From positions 310,001 through 374,000 of the forward strand of contig NW_027469083.1 of NCBI RefSeq assembly GCF_051020765.1: a DNA stretch of 64,000 bases. The letters are read 5' to 3'. The stretch is from Lasioglossum baleicum (lineage: Eukaryota > Arthropoda > Insecta > Hymenoptera > Halictidae). The notes beneath the pieces are model-generated. The model was not told the origin of the DNA and did no database searches. It worked only from the letters and a program-made list of their open reading frames with translations. Of the stretch, positions 40,391 through 52,584 are shown one piece after another. Within the stretch, counting starts at the first letter, position 1. Each line of letters begins with the position of its first letter. The position numbers were made by a program, and so were the translations under genes.

Positions 40391-40729
40391 GCCTCCATCA
40401 ATGACGGTGTTAGGCGATACCATGTTCCGTGCAGTCTATAATATGGGGGAAGTAGCTCATTGCATGGCTTTTCTGTCCCCGTATTTGAAATGATGTGGTC
40501 CCTTGGCTTCAGGAATTTTGATGTGTTCCGATACGTGATGGGTAGCTCATCATAACACCGTTCGGTTTTCCTCACTTGGACCGTGACTGGTATGCACTTT
40601 ATTATGTGCACTACCTCTCCTGCTGGAACTGCGATAAATCCGACATCCTTCATGATGGCAGTGGCAACTTCTTCGGGTGCTGAATGTAATAATGTGAGGG
40701 CGTTCTGGAGAATCTGACGCTCTAGCTCA
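40391..40729 (-). pseudogene. env: E5 env fragment: central part
   Basis: About 113 codons between E7 and the solo B LTR, covering the ERQILQNALTLLHSAPEEV to GTWYRLTPSLMEA blocks. Bordered by GCCT (40391-40394) and CTCA (40726-40729). Open within the piece. Confidence 0.9.
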
Positions 40730-42675
40730 TGTCACGTCCGTCACTGTGTTTTTGTTACAGGTACCAGGAGAGAGAAAAGAGAACAGTGACAGACGGACGG
40801 TTGAGATATTATGATTAAAATGAGGAGTGGTCTTTCGTGCCGAGACAGCCGCGGGCTGTCATATGCACTAGGACAACCGATATTGCTATGGATGCAGTCA
40901 AGAAAAGAACGTCCGACGCGGTTACAAGAAGTGTCCCGACAAGAATCACGCGCGAGATGATGCAACGAAAACGGTGAGTTTACAGGATTCAGCAATTATA
41001 CAAGACATTATATGACTCACCGCAATGCTGTATTAACGCCTAATAATATTGTTGCAGCAGGAACTGGCGGTACTGACAGTAGGTGTCGTACATCGGGTCT
41101 TCTATACAGATGTCCTCGAGGTGGGGAAGATCTGGCAGAGTTGCTGCTGCTCTCCTCGGGACGACATTAGTGCCCTTGGATGCTGGCCGCAAGATGACAC
41201 GTTGATGAGCTGGCAGAGGAACGTCACGGATGATTCGGCAACGGACCCTGGGAACGATGATCGTGTCTCGGCTGTCGTCGTCGTCGGCTATGTCGATCAC
41301 CTCAGGACGATCGACCGGATGCAGAACTGGCGTCGGAGCTCGCGAGAGGTCCGCGTGGTTGACCTCTTTAGGAGGGTTGCAAGGGCAACCGTATACAGAA
41401 ACGTAATCGGACGCGTCACACGGAATGTGCTCGGTGGTTCCCAGAAGTTCTGTCCACTCGGTAGTGGCAATGATTTGATCGAGCACCGCTTTATTTCTCA
41501 ACGCGCGTCTCAATTTAGCAAGTTGATACTTGCGTCCCGCTCGACGTGGGCGTCGCATGGGTAAGGAATAGTAATGATGGAATATTAATAATATAATGAA
41601 AATGAACTTCCACTTGTTATTAACCTTTTTGGTAGTTAACTCGCTTCACGTCTATAGTGGCGGCTCAGCGTTTCCACTGCGCACTTTAGACCAATTCTAG
41701 ACGTGGCACGAGAACTTCTCTATGACTCGCTTCAAATTCCTTATTGGCGGCTCAGCGTTTCCACTGCGCACTTTAGACCAAGTCCGGATATGTCACGAGT
41801 TTAATATATTCGATGCAAGAACTGAATTGGAAGATGGTGTTGAACTAACACAAGAATAACAAGATCGAAGCACTGGTATAACAACGATATATTAAATAAG
41901 AACTGGTAAGTACACTGGTATACAATATGTAAGTAGTATTATAATAGGAGTAGTAATTGGATTAATGAATAATGGATATTGTAATATGTTATAGGAATAA
42001 CGTATGAGAATTAGGACTTGAGTTGAGTTGAGTTAGAGTTGGAATTGGAATTGGAATTAGGAGTGAAGGATCGACACACTTCACTTTCGCGGAGCTAGAC
42101 TGAACATGTCTGCTCTTGAAGCCGAACTGACTCTGAGGCCAGGTAGGCACGTCTGTGCGAGTCGCTGGCTGAAGGCGGACTGATGCAAGCGCCTGCTCTG
42201 CCTTGCCTCCTTCGGTCGGAGTGGGGATAGCTGACGCTGCAGTCTCTTTGTTCTTCAGTCGTCGGAGTGGGAGAACCGCTGACGCAGCAGCGTCTTTGCT
42301 CCCGGGGACTGCACGTGCATTTCTGCTGACGCTGCAGTCTCGTGGCTGTCCTATTGCCCTCTACGAGCGTGGGACTGCTGATGCAGCAGTCTTTGGACTT
42401 CTCGATGTTTCTAGAAGCTTCTAGATGCTTCCAGAGTGATGCAATACTTTATTGCATTATGTGTCGTGGTAATGGGTTGAAACTGAGGTAAGGTGTTGAT
42501 CAGGGTGAAGTTATGGTGATGGATAGAGACGGAGATAGGGATTAGAACAATAGAATAATGAGTTCTTAATACTATGCTCTTATGTCTAGGGGACGGTGTG
42601 TGGATCTTATGCAGATCAGACCTTGTATACATAGTGTGTGTACAAGGCCAACGTCGTACATCGGACGACGTAACA
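40730..42675 (-). repeat. Solo LTR, family B
   Basis: 1946 bp, TG...CA boundaries, with the target duplication CTCA on both sides (40726-40729 and 42676-42679). No internal sequence remains, so it is the product of recombination between the two LTRs of a former B element. It differs from the E3 LTRs mostly in the GC-rich segment near 42110-42190 and resembles the E4 LTR there. The heat-shock-element-like motif is at 42409-42421. Confidence 0.95.
41040..41558 (-). CDS. LTR-encoded 172-aa protein (solo LTR copy)
   Basis: Same length and frame as in E3 with a handful of amino-acid changes (for example DRPEVIDIADDDD, SKGTNVVPRRAAAT) and no stop codon. An open frame in a solo LTR of a different sub-lineage fits with the ORF being maintained, but the copies are too similar to prove selection by eye. 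Confidence 0.6.
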   Translation of the reverse strand: MRRPRRAGRKYQLAKLRRALRNKAVLDQIIATTEWTELLGTTEHIPCDASDYVSVYGCPCNPPKEVNHADLSRAPTPVLHPVDRPEVIDIADDDDSRDTIIVPRVRCRIIRDVPLPAHQRVILRPASKGTNVVPRRAAATLPDLPHLEDICIEDPMYDTYCQYRQFLLQQYY

Positions 42676-43686
42676 CTCACACTTCTGACGGATTACATCT
42701 TTGTAGAGTTGAGAAAATTGTTTCCGGAGGTGCTTCTCCACGTAAACAAATTTGCTGTTGACATACGTGAAGATGTCCAGATTGTTGACCAAGGTGTGTG
42801 TTTTCTCCTTGAATTTTCCTGAACTTCCAACTTCCAGAATGAACAGCTTGGGGTGTTCCGTTCGGATTATGACATATCCGCAAACTGACGATCTGCCTGT
42901 CTCCGTGAGTGCAAAAGTCGTGTCCTGCGATGCTACGGTATACAGGGTTGGAGAAGGATTCACCTTGGAGGATAGTTTAGTGGCTATCCCTTCGTACAAG
43001 ACATCATAATTATTGAATTTGCACGAGTCCGTCGGCGTGGTTTCCCAGAACGTATGGCCATCTTGTGCGTCTAAGCAGCTTCCTTTTTGAAGGGGGCAGG
43101 TTTGCCCAGTTTGTAGATGAATCTGTCCAGTTGACAATCTGATTGGAGCGATGTAGTCGCGGATCGTGATTCGGACTATAGCTTGTACCACGACATCGGT
43201 CCAAGTCCCAAACGGATCACTATACGTGGTTCCAGCGCAGCTACCATCGTTCTGAATAACTCCTGCTAACGTGAGGCCGTGAGAGGAGGTCGAGTTCGGC
43301 TGAATACCTGTGATCTGGGCGGCTGGGGTGATGAATATTGTCCCCGTCGTGTGTAGGCTCGAACAGGTTTCGCTGGAGATCGGTAATATATAGTCTTGTC
43401 GACCATTGGATACTACCGAATTATGTGAATGCATGCCACAATAGTATATGGTTCTGTCTATTCCGATATGGCATTGCAAAACACGAGCTTGCGAGAATTC
43501 AGCTAGCTGCAGGAGCTGAATTCTTTCTAAATTTTCAGCTGGTGCGATGTCTTCTGGCTCGCAGTTAAGAGTGTCAATAGTTGAATACGTGGTAATATTC
43601 AAGGTTGAACCTCCACAGTCATATCCAATGAGTGTTGAGGCTTGCGTGGCAATAGAGAGCAAGATAGCTGCTTGTATCGGCTGCAT
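42676..43686 (-). pseudogene. env: E5 env fragment: N-terminal half
   Basis: About 337 codons from the env ATG (minus, 43684-43686) with signal-peptide-like start to the solo-LTR insertion at VIRQKCE. Sequence is nearly the same as E7. Read-through into the LTR adds about 20 unrelated residues before a stop. Confidence 0.9.
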
Positions 43687-45147
43687 GGTTGCTGTTATAG
43701 CGTTGTCGAGAGACTGATGATCTTCAGGGGTGACGGTTTCTCCTTGAAGATCTCGTTGCGTCGCAGGGATATCGTCTTCCTGCTGTGGAGTGGGGTGATG
43801 CTGACCAGAGGTTTTAAATTTCGCTCTTGGGTCGCTGCGATAGTTTATCGTTGGCGTAACGATATTGGAGACTCTGTTAACGCTAGGAAGATTGAATTCG
43901 TTTCGCAAGATACATAACGAAAGCTTATAATCAGACTTAGTTGTCTCGGGCGAGTATAATGTATCGGCTTTATTTCTTTTTCTTGCTGACGCGAATCTCG
44001 CGGAATTGTATTTGCCAGACGCATGGACTTTGTTTTCGGTCGCACGGATACCTGATCGTTGAAGCTGGAAGAGGTGTTGTTCCGGCGAGGATTTGAAGAT
44101 AGGAGTTTGCGGCAAAACATAAACTCCTTTTGATTTAACTTTAGGAATAGAAATGTTTTCTAAATTGTTCTCATATGAACATTCTAAAAGTTCATCTGAG
44201 GCGAAGGCGTTGATGTTTCTTTCCACACAGGACTTTGAATATAAATCGTCGGGATGGTTACCGGAATTCTTTAAAGTATCGGGATGGCTACCGGAATCGT
44301 CGGGATGGTTACCGGAATTATTTAAAGAATCGGGATGGCTACCGGAATCGTCGGAATGGTTACCGGAATTATTTAAGAAATCGGGATGGCTACCGGAATC
44401 GTCGGGATGGTTACCGGAATTATTTAAAGAATCGGGATGGCTACCGGAATCGTCGGGATGGTTACCGGAATTATTTAAAGAATCGGGATGGCTACCGGAA
44501 TCGTCGGAATGGTTACCCGAATTAATAGAAGACGCGAGTTGATCGTTAACGATCGTCTCGTGCGCGCGGCACGCACGAGCATTGAATAAGTCCGAATTGA
44601 CTTCGGCTTGAATATTCGAAAAGGGAACCTCGATCTCTTCCACCTCCAACGTAGGCAGGGAGAAGGACGCCACTTCGGACGATGCGTTAAAGCATCGCAG
44701 GTATGCCTTTCCGTTACGGTTGGTGACTAAACAATCACCTAAGAACACATCGGGTTTTACATCTACTTTTCGCACATACCCTTCGCTTGGGCCCTTTACG
44801 TTGACGGCTATGCAGGCGGCGGTACGGCTTTCGATGGAATATTCCCGAGGATTCGAAAAGGGAATACGTAGGGTTTTATACTCTACGCATTCCTTCGCAA
44901 ATGATATCTCTGCTCCCTCTCTGAAGAAGGGGGAGCCTAAGATACCATCTATATTAATTGGAAAACTGTCAGGCAGAACGTGTAGCGTGACTTTAATGGA
45001 ATCTGCTAGCTCCGCATTGATATAACCGAGGGTCGCAATTTCTCCTTCTGTCACGCCATGGACGTGTATGACGCTGTCAGTTTTTAGATGAACGTCAGAT
45101 TTGGTACCAGACGCTCGGATTAAGTTGACCTCGGACCCGGTGTCCAA
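43687..45147 (-). CDS. E5 protease, minisatellite and linker
   Basis: 487 codons continuous with the env start, same arrangement as E7: DTGS protease (with Thr for Ile in the IRASGTKSD stretch), five-unit minisatellite (44248-44523), and linker. No RT or integrase. The frame is intact, but the element's env is destroyed. Confidence 0.87.
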
Positions 45148-45302
45148 GAGGAACTCACACTCTTTTGAGAAGAGTGACGATCTTGCTTTTATTCGAGGGA
45201 TAGGGGAGTCCGGCGCGAGATTTATTGCCGAGACTAATTTCGCGGATGGTCGTTCATTCTGCTGACCGTCCGGGTTATCTCTCCTATCTACTCGAATTTC
45301 AT

Positions 45303-46610
45303 CTACTGCTGGTCGTCGCTGATGACGGCCAGCTGTGTTGCCTTTTGGCGATTCTCTTGGGATGCCTCCCGTCCTTTGGTCGCGTTTGTCGGGAGGCTTG
45401 ATTCGTTTCCCGACTCATTTTTATTGTAATATTCGCGGCGGCGACATTCGTGTATGTCATGTCCCGTGCGCTTACAATATTTACAATACTTCTGATTCTC
45501 CGTAGGAAAGCGATCGCGACCTGGGGACTGGGAAGCGCGATCTTCGCGTTTATACGTTTCGCGCTGATTTGATTGCGACGGTTCGTGACGTCGCGGAGGA
45601 GGAGAGCGATACGCGTCTCTGTTATCGGGTTTCCTGTCTCGCCAGGATTCACGAGGTGAAAAGGAAGGTCGTTGATCTTTCCTTTCCGAAGATCTGTTGC
45701 GCTGCTCAGGCGCATTCCTATCATAATAAGAGTTGCTTGATCGCTCTGGTGTGCGATTACGAGAGTCGGAGAATGCAACGCGGCGTCCGTCGTCACGATA
45801 ACGAACACGGTCAAGCTCGTACTGTTTGTACGCGGTTACTGCTTCGTCGAATATTTTCTGTAATTCGAGTGACGCGCAGAGCCTGACCTCGGCTCGAAGC
45901 GCTGGGATAAGACCACGCATGAAACAATCAATTGTGAATTTATCAATCTCGTCTAGATTGGGGACCCCGCGGCCTGAATCTATGATCGCCGTTCTAAGGT
46001 CCTTTACTCGCGTAATATAATTCAACACGTGCTCGGACTGTCCCTGGTGTATCGAAGCTAATTCTCCGCGATACTGATCGATGAATTTATATGGGCCTAG
46101 TACATCTTTCAGGCGGTTGCACAATTCAGAGATTGTGTTAATATTTACGTCTTCAATCGCGGCGTATGCCTGTCCTCTAAGCTTATTGCATACTAATCTA
46201 GTGAGGGTACGCTCAGCTGTGGCTGGAACAGCCTCCAAGGCTCGCTTGCACGCGCGAACGAATTGTAGCACGGTTATGGAGGTGCCGTCAAAGGTAGGCA
46301 CAAGTTCAACCGCTTGTTTAACGGTGAAATTCGAAGAATCGTGCATTATGGGTTCGCGGGGCGCAACGACTGGGCTAGCTGGAATTGATTGAGAATCTCT
46401 GGCCGATCGGATTTCTGCTATCTCGCGGCGTATATCCTCGTACGTTACTCTTTGCTCACGCGTTTCTGTTTCGTATTGCAATTTGAGTTGAGTCAACGCA
46501 GCGGTTTGATTAATGAGAGCTGCTTCTCTACGAGCTAAATCTTTCTGGAATTCAATTAATTCCTCTTCCGTAGGAGGAACCTTCTTTCTAGCCTCGCTAC
46601 GCGTTTCCAT
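45303..46610 (-). CDS. gag: E5 Gag polyprotein, family A
   Basis: 435 codons, intact. It shares with E1 the residues RKPDNRD and TENQKYCK, where E6, E7 and E8 have RKSDNRD and TENRKYCK, giving two Gag sub-types within the family. Coiled coil, capsid-like region, Arg/Ser-rich stretch and zinc knuckle are all present. Confidence 0.93.
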   Translation of the reverse strand: METRSEARKKVPPTEEELIEFQKDLARREAALINQTAALTQLKLQYETETREQRVTYEDIRREIAEIRSARDSQSIPASPVVAPREPIMHDSSNFTVKQAVELVPTFDGTSITVLQFVRACKRALEAVPATAERTLTRLVCNKLRGQAYAAIEDVNINTISELCNRLKDVLGPYKFIDQYRGELASIHQGQSEHVLNYITRVKDLRTAIIDSGRGVPNLDEIDKFTIDCFMRGLIPALRAEVRLCASLELQKIFDEAVTAYKQYELDRVRYRDDGRRVAFSDSRNRTPERSSNSYYDRNAPEQRNRSSERKDQRPSFSPRESWRDRKPDNRDAYRSPPPRRHEPSQSNQRETYKREDRASQSPGRDRFPTENQKYCKYCKRTGHDIHECRRREYYNKNESGNESSLPTNATKGREASQENRQKATQLAVISDDQQ

Positions 46611-47097
46611 GATTGCGTCGCTTGAAAATTTCTAAGTATGAAATTCGCGAAAAATAATCCGACTATATAACGTGGGCGAAGGGGCGTTTTCTAAACCGCC
46701 CGTCGCACTTTAACGTTCACTAAAACTCTCGATGAATTTGTACTGAGTACGAGCATCGCGAAAAAATAATTTGAGTATGTAACGTGGGCGAAAGGGCATT
46801 TCCTTCACTGCCCGTCGCACTTTTAACTGACACTATGCTTTCACGGACTCTAAGTCTACTGCGTTAAATTGTCAAACAATGATGGAACGCGCAGGGGTTC
46901 GCGTGCTAACACTGATTCTATTTTTATTCCTCGATGCCGTGCTTCTAACATCGGTGACCAACGACTGTCCTACCGACTGCGCCAAATTTGTCACAACAAA
47001 TTTTGGCAGAGGTAGGACACATGACGTATCCTACAAAAGTGTTGACGGTGTCTCTAACATCGGTGACCAACGAGTGTCCTACCGACTGCGCCAAATT
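46611..47097 (-). other. E5 leader with primer-binding sites
   Basis: PBS at 47076-47093 next to the LTR; second and inverted copies and the tandem GGGC hairpins follow in element order as in E6. There is one extra A in an A-run near 46766. Confidence 0.87.
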
Positions 47098-48764
47098 TGT
47101 CACGTCCTGGCGGGGCTATAAGAGCAAGAGAAGAGAATACCGCGGCCCGGCTACTCTACTCTTCCACTGACTGACATTTAATAAAAGTGTTGGTCTTTTT
47201 ATCAACAGACTAGGACCCGATGCCGACACCTGCATGCAGTCTTACACAGATGAAAGATGCACGCGACCCTGAAACATACGCGATAATATGTTCCACTTAC
47301 TTTTACGCTTCGCTTGTTTGTCGATTGACACGAGAAATGAATTCGCAACGGATGAACGGCTACGGTTGCGCTGATGACCTTGAATTCGGTCCCCTCTGCT
47401 CGACAGGCGTTGATCCAAATGGCTGGAAACGACCTTCAAGGATTGACGACTGCGCCAAACTCTGTCACGTCAATATTTGACAGGAACGACCTCCAATGGT
47501 GGACAGCTGGCGGCTACGGTATTGTAGACGGATGCGCTCGTTGAGGAAACGGGCGTGGACGCTGTACGATACCGTGAATCTAACTCACGAATATCGTCCG
47601 CGTGATTGACGATATTTTAACTAGCGAAAACGGACGTGGACGCTGTACGATCCCGTGAATTTATCTCGCGAATATCGTCCGCGTGGTTGACGATATTTTG
47701 ATTCGAGAAAACGGACGTGGATGCTGCGGAGCTTGCTATGCGAGCAAGTCTATCACTATCACGCACGTACGCGAACACGTAACAGGAAATTGAATAAGGA
47801 ATACTATTCGCGAACTTTCCAGTGAGAACTGTATCTCTAACTAACAACGTGTCACTTCAAACTACGAAGTTAGGAGCAAGGAAATAATAATTGGGATTTA
47901 GATTGACTCTGGTAAAACAAAGTATATTATAAACGTAAAAGAATACAAAGGTAAAGGTGCTTATTATTAACGAAATCGAAATACGTACTAAGTACGAAAT
48001 ATGAAACGCAATAAAAATGTTTAATTGAATAAACGAAGTAATGTTTGAATTAAACGAATAAGAATACGATATTACTGAATGGTATTAGGGACTGTGTCTA
48101 AACAGTATGGATTTGGAAAGATTGTGTCTAAACAATCTGGATTTGGAAAGACTATGTCTAAATAGTCTGGACTTGGAAGATTGACGAAAACTCGACTGAC
48201 CCACTCGGGTCCCCGGAGAGGACTGGGGAGAATCGAACGTTCGTCGACGAACAACGTTCGTCCGAAAAATGCTGACTTCGCAAAAGGGGACCGTGTCCTC
48301 TTTGTGCCGGTCTTCGTCGTAAACAGCGCGATGGCCGCCGCACTAGAGTCAGCAGTTTTCGTTCCCAGTGGTGCAGGACTCGAAAATTAAGTGGTAACCA
48401 TTGGCGTACCTATTTATTTATTTAAATAAATTGGGACTTAGAATATTTTCGAGCGCTTGCTCTTGCAAGGCGTTTCGATGTAAATTTTAAATGTCATATG
48501 ATTAGTTGACATCATTTGTCGACCGATCATATGTTGAAAATATTCTAAGTACTTTTGAAAATTACCAAAAATCGAAATTTTGGTAAAGTCTAAACAAACG
48601 CGAATTGAGAACATAACCTACAAATTTTTAGGTTAGTTTCATGATTTTCGCTCACGAGTCCAATGATATTTCAATCTTCGAGTTTGGGCCATTTTTGGCT
48701 ATTTTAGGATTTTGACAGATTTTGGATTTTAGGTTATGTTGATGGATTTCAATCAGATGTACGT
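47098..48764 (-). repeat. E5 5' LTR, family A, truncated by E8
   Basis: 1667 bp. It stops in the U3 end at CAGATGTACGT where E8 begins; the last ~130 bp (with the terminal stem-loop) are missing and do not reappear after E8 as a separate piece. Private marks include AAATTTTAAATG near 48484 and a one-base deletion near 48535. Confidence 0.9.
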
Positions 48765-50561
48765 TGTCACGTCCTGGCGGGGCTATAAGAGCAAGAGAAG
48801 AGAATACCGCGGCCCGGCTACTCTACTCTTCCACTGACTGACATTTAATAAAAGTGTTGGTCTTTTTATCAACAGACTAGGACCCGATGCCGACACCTGC
48901 ATGCAGTCTTACACAGATGAAAGATGCACGCGACCCTGAAACATACGCGATAATATGTTCCACTTACTTTTACGCTTCGCTTGTTTGTCGATTGACACGA
49001 GAAATGAATTCGCAACGGATGAACGGCTACGGTTGCGCTGATGACCTTGAATTCGGTCCCCTCTGCTCGACAGGCGTTGATCCAAATGGCTGGAAACGAC
49101 CTTCAAGGATTGACGACTGCGCCAAACTCTGTCACGTCAATATTTGACAGGAACGACCTCCAATGATTGACAGCCGGCTGCTACGGTATTGTAGACGGAT
49201 GCGCTCGTTGAGGAAACGGGCGTGGACGCTGTACGATACCGTGAATCTAACTCACGAATATCGTCCGCGTGATTGACGATATTTTAACTAGCGAAAACGG
49301 ACGTGGACGCTGTACGATCCCGTGAATTTATCTCGCGAATATCGTCCGCGTGGTTGACGATATTTTGATTCGAGAAAACGGACGTGGATGCTGCGGAGCT
49401 TGCTATGCGAGCAAGTCTATCACTATCACGCACGTACGCGAACACGTAACAGGAAATTGAATAAGGAATACTATTCGCGAACTTTCCAGTGAGAACTCTA
49501 TCTCTAACTAACAACGTGTCACTTCAAACTACGAAGTTAGGAGCAAGGAAATAATAATTGGGATTTAGATTGACTCTGGTAAAACAAAGTATATTATAAA
49601 CGTAAAAGAATACAAAGGTAAAGGTGCTTATTATTAACGAAATCGAAATACGTACTAAGTACGAAATATGAAACGCAATAAAAATGTTTAATTGAATAAA
49701 CGAAGTAATGTTTGAATTAAACGAATAAGAATACGATATTACTGAATGGTATTAGGGACTGTGTCTAAACAGTATGGATTTGGAAAGATTGTGTCTAAAC
49801 AATCTGGATTTGGAAAGACTATGTCTAAATAGTCTGGACTTGGAAGATTGACGAAAACTCGACTGACCCACTCGGGTCCCCGGAGAGGACTGGGGAGAAT
49901 CGAACGTTCGTCGACGAACAACGTTCGTCCGAAAAATGCTGACTTCGCAAAAGGGGACCGTGTCCTCTTTGTGCCGGTCTTCGTCGTAAACAGCGCGATG
50001 GCCGCCGCACTAGAGTCAGCAGTTTTCGTTCCCAGTGGTGCAGGACTCGAAAATTAAGTGGTAACCATTGGCGTACCTATTTATTTATTTAAATAAATTG
50101 GGACTTAGAATATTTTCGAGCGCTTGCTCTTGCAAGGCGTTTCGATGTAAATTTATATGTCATATGATTAGTTGACATCATTTGTCGACCGATCATATGT
50201 TTGAAAATATTCTAAGTACTTTTGAAAATTACCAAAAATCGAAATTTTGGTAAAGTCTAAACAAACGCGAATTGAGAACCTAACCTACAAATTTTTAGGT
50301 TAGTTTCATGATTTTCGCTCACGAGTCCAATGATATTTCAATCTTCGAGTTTGGGCCATTTTTGGCTATTTTAGGATTTTGACAGATTTTGGATTTTAGG
50401 TTATGTTGGTGGATTTCGATCAGATGTACGTGGTGTATAGGATTCATTGTTATGAAGGATTTTTAGGAGTTTTGGAATCTTTAAAGGGGAACGCTCGCTC
50501 TTATGTATCTAATTTTACATGTAGTCTTAAAGCTAACGTCGGAGGTGCGACCGACGTCACA
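48765..50561 (-). repeat. E8 3' LTR, family A (E6-like R/U5 side, E7-like U3 side)
   Basis: 1797 bp. Markers near 49300, 49553, 49620, 49705 and 49750 match E6 LTRs, while 50145-50160, 50278 and 50405-50420 match E7 LTRs. Confidence 0.9.
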
Positions 50562-52584
50562 CCTCCCCCCTTAGAGAAGAGATTTCACGCAGTGGAATCT
50601 CTGCCTCTGGGTGGCGGTAGACAGGATGCACTGAAATGTCATCCCTGTCTCGCAACGCTGGGTCAAGGGAATCGCAAATTAACGTTCGTTTCGTCAAGGG
50701 AGGACGGGTTCGGAATTCTCCGACACTGACACTATCACTATCTTTGTCCTCGATGGCCGCTGAAGTCTTGTTGTCTCTCTGCTTCATGAATATAAAGAAC
50801 CGGGTCAGTGAACTCCAGATGGCGACAACGAGATGCAGGCTCCAGCCGTATAGTGAGTGTAATGCGATGCCGTTAACGATCGTACTGATGATTGTTTTGA
50901 TCGTGCGGATCGCTACATACACTCCGATTATTCCAGCACTTATTGATCCGAATGTAGTGAATCCGGACCATAATTTCTGTGCTGTAGACTCCGCTATCTG
51001 CTGTAGGGAGTTTTCATCGAGCAGATTGAACATATTGATGTTTCCCGCTGCAAACTGTCTTCCCGTCGCACCCTGTGCGATTGAATTTATGACTGCTACC
51101 TTCTCTACAGGAAACATTATATGATCCTGTAGTTTGTCCAGGTCGTCTTGTGAATAAATGCCTCCCGTTGCCAAGTTCTTCGGATCTATGTATTTCCAGG
51201 TTGACTTGGCGAGGGGGTGAAGCTCCGAAGGAGTGATGGCCTCCATCAATGACGGTGTTAGGCGATACCATGTTCCGTGCAGTCTATAATATGGGGGAAG
51301 TAGCTCATTGCATGGCTTTTCTGTCCCCGTATTTGAAATGATGTGGTCCCTTGGCTTCAGGAATTTTGATGTGTTCCGATACGTGATGGGTAGCTCATCA
51401 TAACACCGTTCGGTTTTCCTCACTTGGACCGTGACTGGTATGCACTTTATTATGTGCACTACCTCTCCTGCTGGAACTGCGATAAATCCGACATCCTTCA
51501 TGATGGCAGTGGCAACTTCTTCGGGTGCTGAATGTAATAATGTGAGGGCGTTCTGGAGAATCTGACGCTCTAGCTCACACTTCTGACGGATTACATCTTT
51601 GTAGAGTTGAGAAAATTGTTTCCGGAGGTGCTTCTCCACGTAAACAAATTTGCTGTTGACATACGTGAAGATGTCCAGATTGTTGACCAAGGTGTGTGTT
51701 TTCTCCTTGAATTTTCCTGAACTTCCAACTTCCAGAATGAACAGCTTGGGGTGTTCCGTTCGGATTATGACATATCCGCAAACTGACGATCTGCCTGTCT
51801 CCGTGAGTGCAAAAGTCGTGTCCTGCGATGCTACGGTATACAGGGTTGGAGAAGGATTCACCTTGGAGGATAGTTTAGTGGCTATCCCTTCGTACAAGAC
51901 ATCATAATTATTGAATTTGCACGAGTCCGTCGGCGTGGTTTCCCAGAACGTATGGCCATCTTGTGCGTCTAAGCAGCTTCCTTTTTGAAGGGGGCAGGTT
52001 TGCCCAGTTTGTAGATGAATCTGTCCGGTTGACAATCTGATTGGAGCGATGTAGTCGCGGATCGTGATTCGGACTAAAGCTTGTACCACGACATCGGTCC
52101 AAGTCCCAAACGGATCACTATACGTGGTTCCAGCGCAGCTACCATCGTTCTGAATAACTCCTGCTAACGTGAGGCCGTGAGAGGAGGTCGAGTTCGGCTG
52201 AATACCTGTGATCTGGGCGGCTGGGGTGATGAATATTGTCCCCGTCGTGTGTAGGCTCGAACAGGTTTCGCTGGAGATCGGTAATATATAGTCTTGTCGA
52301 CCATTGGATACTACCGAATTATGTGAATGCATGCCACAATAGTATATGGTTCTGTCTATTCCGATATGGCATTGCAAAACACGAGCTTGCGAGAATTCAG
52401 CTAGCTGCAGGAGCTGAATTCTTTCTAAATTTTCAGCTGGTGCGATGTCTTCTGGCTCGCAGTTAAGAGTGTCAATAGTTGAATACGTGGTAATATTCAA
52501 GGTTGAACCTCCACAGTCATATCCAATGAGTGTTGAGGCTTGCGTGGCAATAGAGAGCAAGATAGCTGCTTGTATCGGCTGCAT
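50557..52584 (-). CDS. env: E8 envelope glycoprotein, family A
   Basis: 675 codons, intact, with signal-peptide-like start, Cys-rich ectodomain and C-terminal membrane region as in E7. A Val replaces Ala in the SDSVSVGEF tail. The stop codon lies in the LTR (50557-50559). The polypurine tract (50562-50572) overlaps the coding end. Confidence 0.9.
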   Translation of the reverse strand: MQPIQAAILLSIATQASTLIGYDCGGSTLNITTYSTIDTLNCEPEDIAPAENLERIQLLQLAEFSQARVLQCHIGIDRTIYYCGMHSHNSVVSNGRQDYILPISSETCSSLHTTGTIFITPAAQITGIQPNSTSSHGLTLAGVIQNDGSCAGTTYSDPFGTWTDVVVQALVRITIRDYIAPIRLSTGQIHLQTGQTCPLQKGSCLDAQDGHTFWETTPTDSCKFNNYDVLYEGIATKLSSKVNPSPTLYTVASQDTTFALTETGRSSVCGYVIIRTEHPKLFILEVGSSGKFKEKTHTLVNNLDIFTYVNSKFVYVEKHLRKQFSQLYKDVIRQKCELERQILQNALTLLHSAPEEVATAIMKDVGFIAVPAGEVVHIIKCIPVTVQVRKTERCYDELPITYRNTSKFLKPRDHIISNTGTEKPCNELLPPYYRLHGTWYRLTPSLMEAITPSELHPLAKSTWKYIDPKNLATGGIYSQDDLDKLQDHIMFPVEKVAVINSIAQGATGRQFAAGNINMFNLLDENSLQQIAESTAQKLWSGFTTFGSISAGIIGVYVAIRTIKTIISTIVNGIALHSLYGWSLHLVVAIWSSLTRFFIFMKQRDNKTSAAIEDKDSDSVSVGEFRTRPPLTKRTLICDSLDPALRDRDDISVHPVYRHPEAEIPLREISSLRGEV

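Larger units (their letters stand above)
18895..48764 (-). mobile_element. E5: family A env-type element, broken by three insertions
   Basis: Pieces, in window order: 3' LTR 18895-20663; env tail 20664-20809; [E6]; env 31189-31727; [E7]; env 40391-40729; [solo B LTR]; env, linker and protease 42676-45147; gag 45303-46610; leader; 5' LTR 47098-48764, cut by E8. The duplications ACGG, GCCT and CTCA prove that the env pieces were once contiguous. The two LTRs differ at many sites and by a 30-bp unit, so E5 is older than E6 and E7 or is itself a recombinant. The left flank is the E4 LTR; the matching right flank is absent. Confidence 0.9.
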